DNA from: JBBAGC01 sp964491265
Lineage (GTDB): Bacteria > Spirochaetota > UBA4802 > UBA5550
Assembly (NCBI GenBank): GCA_964491265.1
Contig: CAZBFP010000021.1
Coordinates: 1 to 64,000 of the forward strand
DNA: 64,000 bases
Direction of reading: 5' to 3'
The translations under genes and the position numbers were made by a program. The notes under the pieces are model-generated. The model was not told the DNA's origin and ran no database searches. It saw nothing but the letters and a program-made list of their open reading frames with translations. This document shows positions 62,241 to 64,000 of the stretch, piece after piece; position 1 is the first letter of the stretch; every line of letters starts with the position of its first letter.

Positions 62241-64000
62241 TGATTGTCAGGTGTAAAAGTTGTAATTCTGCATTTGCTGTGGATGACGAGAAAGTTTCGG
62301 GGAAAAAATTCGCATACAGCTGCCTGAAATGCGGTACAGAAAATATTGTGGATAACCGCATAGATAATATTCACGGGAATGAGGCTGCTTCTCCACTTTC
62401 CGGTGCTGAACCTGACATTAAACCCCGATCTGCAGCTGATGATACATTTGCTGATACCCCTGCTGCCGCTGATGACGATATTTTTTTTGATGAGAATGAG
62501 TTTGATTCACTAACACCAGACAATAATGAAATCACCGGAAAAGCAGCTTCTGATGAAGAATATGACTTATTTACTGATGATGAAATACTTTCATTTGACG
62601 ATGAATCAGCTGCTCATACAAAAACTGAAACCTCTACCGGTAAAGAGGATTTGATTTTCGATGATCTTGACTCTTCCGGAATATCGATTGAAGAAAGTTC
62701 CTTTGAAGACTCAGATGCTGCTCAACCTGCCGGGAATGAACCTAAGCTGACCCGGCAGGAGGACATAGACGAGCTTTTTGCAGCAATCCCTGACTCTAAA
62801 GATAAAACCCCCTCAGCAGAAGATGAAACCCCTCTGGATCTTAATGAGATTGATCTGGAATTTGAAGACACACCCTCCATTGACATGGAAGATGAAATAG
62901 CAGTATTTGATGATGAAATAAAATCTGAAGATGATATTGACATAGATCTTGCAGAACTTGACATCGATTTTGATGAGTCAATTGATTTTGAAGATACAGC
63001 AGAATCATCCGATGGCATTGCAATTGACCTGGATGATGAAATAAGTGAACCGGAAAAGAAAAAATCACCCCCTCCGGATATTGAAGATGCCGGAATATCT
63101 GAATCAGATGAAATTGACCTTGATCTCGATTTTCCCGAAGACTCAATAGATGAGCTATCTGAAAAACCGGGCCATATGGAAGTCACATCTGATGAAGATA
63201 TAACCCTTGATCTGAAGGAACTGGACATTGACCTTGATGAATCGGAACTGCCGGAAAGTGACGAAATAGCATCTGATGAATTTGATGAAGACCTTAAGCT
63301 CAATCTGGACGAACTGGACATTGACCTTGACGAAGAGGTTGTTGCAGAATCTGAAGATTTACTTATATCAGATTCAGCGGCAGATGCTGATGATGACCTT
63401 ACCCTTAATCTTGACGAACTTGACATAGACCTTGATGAACATATTGCCCCTGCCTCAGGGAGTGAACTCCTGTCAGACTCCCTTTCAGAGGAGGATGAAG
63501 ATCTTACCCTGAACCTCAACGAACTCGATATTGACCTTGAAGATGAAGTTATCAGATCGAGTCTTGAAGAAGTTGAAAGGAACTCTTCATTTGACGAAAT
63601 AGATGAGGATGAAAGCATTACAATTGATCTTGATACACTTGATATAGATGTCTCAGACCTTGATGAGGCACAGGATTTTGATTTTCATGATGATGAAGAA
63701 AAGCTCACGATTGAAGATGCAGAGCTGACCTTCCATGAATTAACTGAAGACAAGCACCCCGGAAAAGACAAAGCTTCAATCAAACAGCAGATAAAGGATT
63801 CTCTCGATAATATTGACCCGGAATTTGAACTTCACGCTATTTCAGATGATTCAACAGCGCACGAAACGCACATAATTGATACAATAGATGAACTCCCTGA
63901 AATAGATCTGGATGAGTATGAAGAATTCCTTTCGGAAAAACAGCCCGATTCTCAAAGAGCTCATCCACTGAATGTAGATAAATTAGCTGATGACATAAAT
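62241..64000 (+). CDS. MJ0042-type zinc-ribbon protein with long acidic repeats, 3' end outside the window
   Basis: At least 586 codons, open to the window end. GGAGTACATA precedes the ATG. Residues 1-40 form a zinc ribbon (MIVRCKSCNSAFAVDD, YSCLKCGTEN). The rest is extremely acidic and low-complexity. From about residue 230 a ~16-residue unit recurs at irregular spacing: ITLDLKELDIDLDES, LKLNLDELDIDLDEE, LTLNLDELDIDLDEH, LTLNLNELDIDLEDE and ITIDLDTLDIDVSDL. It resembles the zinc-ribbon/acidic proteins of spirochaetes and myxobacteria, often followed by a C-terminal domain. Function unknown; perhaps a scaffold that binds via the repeated segment. Confidence 0.8.

Noticed and set aside
62722..63618. 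Serine-rich minus-strand open frame
   Set aside because: It is the complement of the acidic GAT/GAA repeats of the zinc-ribbon protein; composition is only Ser/Arg and there is no ribosome site.
1..64000. CRISPR array, tRNA or rRNA genes
   Set aside because: No regularly spaced direct repeats and no cloverleaf or rRNA sequence were recognised on either strand.

Overview
The window looks like a chromosomal segment of an anaerobic or facultative diderm bacterium, most likely of the spirochaete lineage. The diderm reading rests on lipoprotein signals, outer-membrane beta-barrels and a SPOR protein. The spirochaete reading rests on a motility-accessory (MptE-like/DUF115) protein, WG repeats and a zinc-ribbon protein with long acidic repeats. 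No rRNA or tRNA gene was seen, so the taxonomic call is an inference. Moderately GC-rich housekeeping genes alternate with an AT-rich accessory block at the left.

Region 1-10,187 is accessory. It holds a decayed type I restriction-modification locus (intact hsdM and rhuM; hsdS reduced to its first codons and joined by deletion to the 3' end of hsdR), a PD-(D/E)XK nuclease-like gene, and a compact minus-strand cassette: 97-aa protein, duplicated zinc ribbon, WG-repeat protein, DEDDh exonuclease, DnaA-like AAA+ protein. A WYL regulator is transcribed divergently from this cassette and a perfect palindrome lies between them. This is the best candidate for an undescribed, possibly defence-related, system. 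Remnants such as an AbiEii-like 5' end mark repeated turnover.

Region 10,188-16,750 is housekeeping: argB, a eukaryote-type UDP-sugar pyrophosphorylase, the manganese exporter MntP converging on a manganese-type CBS/DRTGG pyrophosphatase, a CDP-alcohol phosphatidyltransferase, an unlisted 53-aa gene and a radical SAM gene.

Region 16,946-33,650 is a formate hydrogenlyase island on the minus strand. In transcription order it has queE, fdhF (a selenoprotein with an in-frame UGA at codon 141 and a clear SECIS apical loop), an HycB-like ferredoxin, hyfB, hyfC, hyfE, hyfF, hyfG, hyfH, hyfI, hycH, hycI, a sensor kinase, an OFA-family formate/oxalate transporter and a NarL-type response regulator. 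Formate would be imported or exported by the OFA carrier, oxidised by FdhF, and the electrons passed through HycB/HyfH/HyfI to the group 4 [NiFe] site on HyfG, coupled to the membrane arm. The fdhF leader carries a long hairpin that could control the operon.

Region 33,759-64,000 is mixed: a SsuABC/NMT1-type ABC transporter, a PAS histidine kinase, a U32 RNA hydroxylase-type protein, crotonase, PepF, a K+ channel, a transposase relic, a Kelch lipoprotein with an outer-membrane/TPR protein, HtpX, a TrpYZ-like ABC pair, Pit/DUF47 phosphate transport, MAF-coaE-SPOR, an HtrA protease and the start of the acidic-repeat zinc-ribbon protein. Three families of short dispersed intergenic elements (here called A, B and C) recur; one C copy is bounded by a 12-bp direct repeat.
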